Shown here: piece by piece, positions 5,472-7,629 of the stretch
How the letters are laid out: every line of letters begins with the position of its first letter
How positions within the stretch are numbered: the first letter of the stretch is position 1
Assembly (NCBI GenBank): GCA_007118555.1
Contig: SKRJ01000157.1
Coordinates: 1-7,629, forward strand
Direction: 5' to 3'
DNA length: 7,629 bases
DNA from: Anaerolineae bacterium
GTDB taxonomy: Bacteria > Chloroflexota > Anaerolineae > UBA1429
The notes under the pieces: model-generated
The model's database searches: none
Told to the model about the DNA's origin: nothing
Seen by the model: only the letters and a program-made list of their open reading frames with translations
Translations under genes and position numbers: made by a program

Positions 5472-5507
5472 GAGGCGCGACCGGCCTTGAGCCGAGTCGC
5501 GTCTTTT
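5472..5507 (+). terminator. Intrinsic terminator after tRNA-Glu
   Basis: GAGGCGCGAC (5472-5481) pairs with GTCGCGTCTT (5496-5505) including two G-T pairs. It is stacked on an inner CGGC/GCCG stem (5482-5485 with 5491-5494) around loop CTTGA, with one unpaired A at 5495, and followed by TTTT (5504-5507). A strong GC-rich stem with a T run 70 nt after the tRNA is a textbook rho-independent terminator. Confidence 0.82.
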
Positions 5508-5558
5508 GCTGTTGGACCGCTTTTTACGGCGATTCCACGCCCTGGTGCTGACAGCCCG

Positions 5559-5587
5559 TTGACTCTGTGCGGGCAGCGCACTATGAT
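5559..5587 (+). promoter_or_regulatory. Near-consensus promoter of the secreted P-domain protein
   Basis: TTGACT (5559-5564), a 17-bp spacer and TATGAT (5582-5587): 5/6 matches in each box. Start predicted near 5594, giving a leader of about 50 nt before the ATG at 5643. It also argues against the upstream in-frame starts, which would lie outside the transcript. Confidence 0.82.
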
Positions 5588-5642
5588 GCCCCCCTGTTGG
5601 GATGGCCTCGTGCATCCTCCCCTGCCCACAAAAGAGGTCCTG

Positions 5643-7289
5643 ATGAAAAAGAAGCATGCGCTGATGCTTGTCACAGTCTCGCTGCTGCTCGCCATGGCGC
5701 TGCCCCTGGCGGCCCCCGCGCACACGGACGCCCCGACCGATCCGGATGCGCTACAGGCCATCGAATCCTTTGTGGAGTATGCCAATGCGATGGGCCTGCC
5801 GGACAAGAACAGCGCCCCAACTCCAGCGGTCGACGCACACCCGCAAGGGACACGGTATGGGCAGTGGTGTAACACGGCCCCCATCGTCATACCTGAGCTG
5901 GGAGCGGCCACGCCCTATCCCTCCACCATCCAGATCTCATGGTATCAGGGGGTCACTGTGTGGGTCCGAGTGCACCTGCTGGAGTTGACCCACAGTTTTC
6001 CCAGCGACATTGACATCCTGCTCGTGGGCCCGCAGGGACAGAATCTGGTTCTTATGTCGCAGGCCGGCGGGGGGCAGTCGGTCTCTGATATCGACCTCAT
6101 CTTTGATGACCGTGCGGCGGACCCGCTACCCTTTGCTCAGCCGATCGCATCCGGCATCTATCGGCCTACCAGCTATAGAAACAAACCCTTTCCGCCGCCC
6201 GCGCCAGAGTCCTCGGGCGAGACCGCGCTGAGCATCTTTGAGGGCATAAGCCCCCATGGAACATGGGAGCTCTACGTGGCGGATCGTCATGAACATGATG
6301 CCGGGCAGATCGCCGGAGGCTGGTGCCTGGAGGTCTTTGAGCCTGCGCCGAGACTTGTCGTGGAACCCACAGAGCTGCGCCAACCATTCTCCCCGCAGCA
6401 GCAGACTATGGTGCCTCTGACGCTTGCCAACGAGGGGCACACAGACCTGCATTGGGCCCTTACTCACAGCCCCGCCACCGACGCCCCACAGGGCAGCCCG
6501 ATCTACTATCATAGCCGGAATACCTTTGATAAAGCCTTTCCCGGCCTGCCCGTCGAGGATTTCGAGGCGGGGAGATGGGAAGGGCAGCAATTGTGGTGGT
6601 GTCCGGCCCCTTTCAATGCGCTAACCGACAACGAGTGCTTTCAGCCAGGCGATATTCTGCCCGGTGTCAGCTTTCAAGACAATCCTCTGAACGATGCCGA
6701 GGGGGGCAATCCGTACGGATTGGTCGGCAACAACGGTTACGCGGGGGCTCTCAGCCGGAATATCGTGGCCGCTACGGCGCCGGAAGCCTTTGAGATGCTC
6801 TTTGATCCCCCTGTCAACGCGGCCGGCATGGATCTGGTGCACTACTATACCGATGGGGCGGTGGTCGATATCACGATCTATGATGCTGACGATGTCGAGA
6901 TTGCTGCAACGCAAGCGATCGGCAGCAATGCAGGCTACTTCTGGGGCGTGTACTCCCCCATCCCTATCGGACGCATACACATCCATTCCACCCTTGGTGA
7001 CAGTGATGGTTGGGAGGGTGTCGACAATGTCGCTTTTGGCCAGGTGGGCGCATCCTGCAGTACCCCAGAGGAGATACCCTGGCTCACGGTCAGTTCCATA
7101 GGGGGCGTCTTGCCCATGGGCGAAGGCGTCAGTCTGGATGTGACGATGGACAGGACAGGGCTCGCCCTCGCTACCTACACCGCCACACTATGCATCAGCA
7201 GCGATGCCCCCTTGCGCCCCCTGGTAGAGGTCTCCCTCGCGTTGGAGGTGCCGCCCTACCTGGTCCGATTCCCGATCACGGCGCGGTAG
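5643..7289 (+). CDS. Secreted protein with P/Homo B-like domain and a split BACON-like domain
   Basis: A 548-aa exported protein of unknown function. The ATG at 5643 has AGAGG (5633-5637) at 5-nt spacing and opens a clear signal peptide: Lys2-4, hydrophobic core 6-24, likely cleavage after APA (24-26). Residues 76-233 resemble the proprotein-convertase P domain (HSFPSDIDILLVGPQGQN at 117-134; GTWELYVADRHEHDAGQIAGGWCLEV at 206-231), usually a beta-sandwich beside a subtilase; no protease domain is present. Residues 237-279 (LVVEPTEL, then LTLANEGHTDLHW) look like the first half of a BACON/Ig-like domain; 471-537 (CSTPEEIPWLTVSSIGG, then DRTGLALATYTATLCISSDAP) like its second half. Between them lies a beta-rich insert of about 180 residues ending GVDNVAFGQ. 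It ends in VRFPITAR with no membrane anchor or sorting signal. Base composition looks less GC-rich than its neighbours. Likely a cell-surface or extracellular adhesion or binding protein, by inference. Confidence 0.85.
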   Translation: MKKKHALMLVTVSLLLAMALPLAAPAHTDAPTDPDALQAIESFVEYANAMGLPDKNSAPTPAVDAHPQGTRYGQWCNTAPIVIPELGAATPYPSTIQISWYQGVTVWVRVHLLELTHSFPSDIDILLVGPQGQNLVLMSQAGGGQSVSDIDLIFDDRAADPLPFAQPIASGIYRPTSYRNKPFPPPAPESSGETALSIFEGISPHGTWELYVADRHEHDAGQIAGGWCLEVFEPAPRLVVEPTELRQPFSPQQQTMVPLTLANEGHTDLHWALTHSPATDAPQGSPIYYHSRNTFDKAFPGLPVEDFEAGRWEGQQLWWCPAPFNALTDNECFQPGDILPGVSFQDNPLNDAEGGNPYGLVGNNGYAGALSRNIVAATAPEAFEMLFDPPVNAAGMDLVHYYTDGAVVDITIYDADDVEIAATQAIGSNAGYFWGVYSPIPIGRIHIHSTLGDSDGWEGVDNVAFGQVGASCSTPEEIPWLTVSSIGGVLPMGEGVSLDVTMDRTGLALATYTATLCISSDAPLRPLVEVSLALEVPPYLVRFPITAR

Positions 7290-7539
7290 CAGGCGCATCG
7301 GCTGTCTGAGCGGCAAGAGCTCCGAGCGCCGCATTGGGATGGGCGTGGCCTGACCATCCGCCGGCACGCAGAGCCACCGCCGAGGAGCTCCGGCGCGGTC
7401 ACCAGGTGCATCGTCAACAGGATGGTGCTGCTCTCCCACGCACCGGGCCCAAGGCTGTCTGCGCACTTGTGAGGTTGCTCGCCCGAAATCGACGGGCGAT
7501 AGGCCAACGCAACGACGACAGCCCATCCAGCCCAGCGAT
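7290..7539. other. Unassigned intergenic stretch
   Basis: Open frames here on both strands have no recognisable motif, no good ribosome site and atypical composition, so I call none of them. One hairpin is visible: TCGCCCG (7479-7485) with CGGGCGA (7493-7499), loop AAATCGA, without a T run on either side. It lies between two convergent genes and could be a transcript-end structure. Confidence 0.4.
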
Positions 7540-7629
7540 CTAGTCCAGCATCTCTATGGCTCTCTGCTTTTTATCGACGGCCACGCGCACATACGCGAGC
7601 CCGCGCTCGAGCGAGTTCGTGTCACGCCC
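7540..7629 (-). CDS. Possible C-terminal end of a minus-strand gene, partial
   Basis: On the minus strand the last 90 bases read as an open frame of 29 residues ending AYVRVAVDKKQRAIEMLD and TAG (7542-7540). The mix of charged and hydrophobic residues looks like a genuine amphipathic C terminus more than a shadow frame, and it would be convergent with the secreted-protein gene. Product not recognised. The frame is short, so chance is a real alternative. Confidence 0.35.
   Translation of the reverse strand, partial: GRDTNSLERGLAYVRVAVDKKQRAIEMLD

Noticed and set aside
5445..5642. Upstream in-frame extension of the secreted protein (66 extra codons)
   Set aside because: It would start inside the tRNA terminator region and cross the promoter at 5559-5587; the ribosome site and signal peptide place the start at 5643.
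7188..7526. 112-codon minus-strand frame and overlapping frames after the secreted protein
   Set aside because: No motif, no supported start, and overlap with the C-terminal end of a well-supported gene.

Overview
The window looks like a GC-rich bacterial chromosome segment. Chloroflexota (Anaerolineae/Caldilineae-like) is my best guess. The reasons are a secreted P-domain plus BACON-like protein of a type common there, a C-terminal FPITAR-like ending, and short GTAGGGGC hairpin repeats between genes. The assignment is inference, because no rRNA or marker gene is present.

Layout. Positions 1-2156 hold a compact minus-strand operon, transcribed right to left: an M42-family metallo-aminopeptidase, then a LarC nickel-pincer-cofactor protein reduced to its LarC1 domain with a His-rich tail, then the start of a DUF3524/QTMAN-type glycosyltransferase (tRNA-queuosine mannosyltransferase family) that runs off the left edge. 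A divergent intergenic region (2157-2325) carries candidate promoters for both directions and a perfect 7-8-7 dyad over the minus-strand -10 box. Positions 2326-3780 encode a split UxaA-family sugar-acid dehydratase/lyase: a small SAF-domain subunit and a large subunit 9 bp apart. A 360-bp gap (3781-4140) is unusually structured. It has a 20-bp-period repeat with a hairpin, a degenerate tRNA-Glu-like remnant on the minus strand bounded by a 10-bp inverted repeat, and a 36-bp hairpin repeat in about 2.7 tandem copies. An enolase-superfamily D-galactonate-dehydratase-like gene follows (4141-5274).

A complete tRNA-Glu(TTC) gene comes next, with a near-consensus promoter and an intrinsic terminator (5320-5507). 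A strongly promoted secreted protein follows (5643-7289), with a signal peptide, a proprotein-convertase P-like domain, and a BACON-like domain apparently split by an inserted beta-rich domain. The right end (7290-7629) is about 250 bp of sequence I cannot assign, plus a possible minus-strand CDS tail.

How the genes may work together. The UxaA pair and the DgoD-like enzyme are all predicted hydroxy-acid/sugar-acid dehydratases and suggest catabolism of aldonate/aldarate-type acids. LarC serves LarA-type nickel enzymes, which racemise or epimerise alpha-hydroxy acids, so the divergent larC could be metabolically related. However, no larA, larB or larE is visible here. I see no phage, CRISPR, transposase or defence genes. 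The most unusual features are the tRNA-derived repeat region, the LarC1-only protein with its relocated His tail, and the nested-domain secreted protein.
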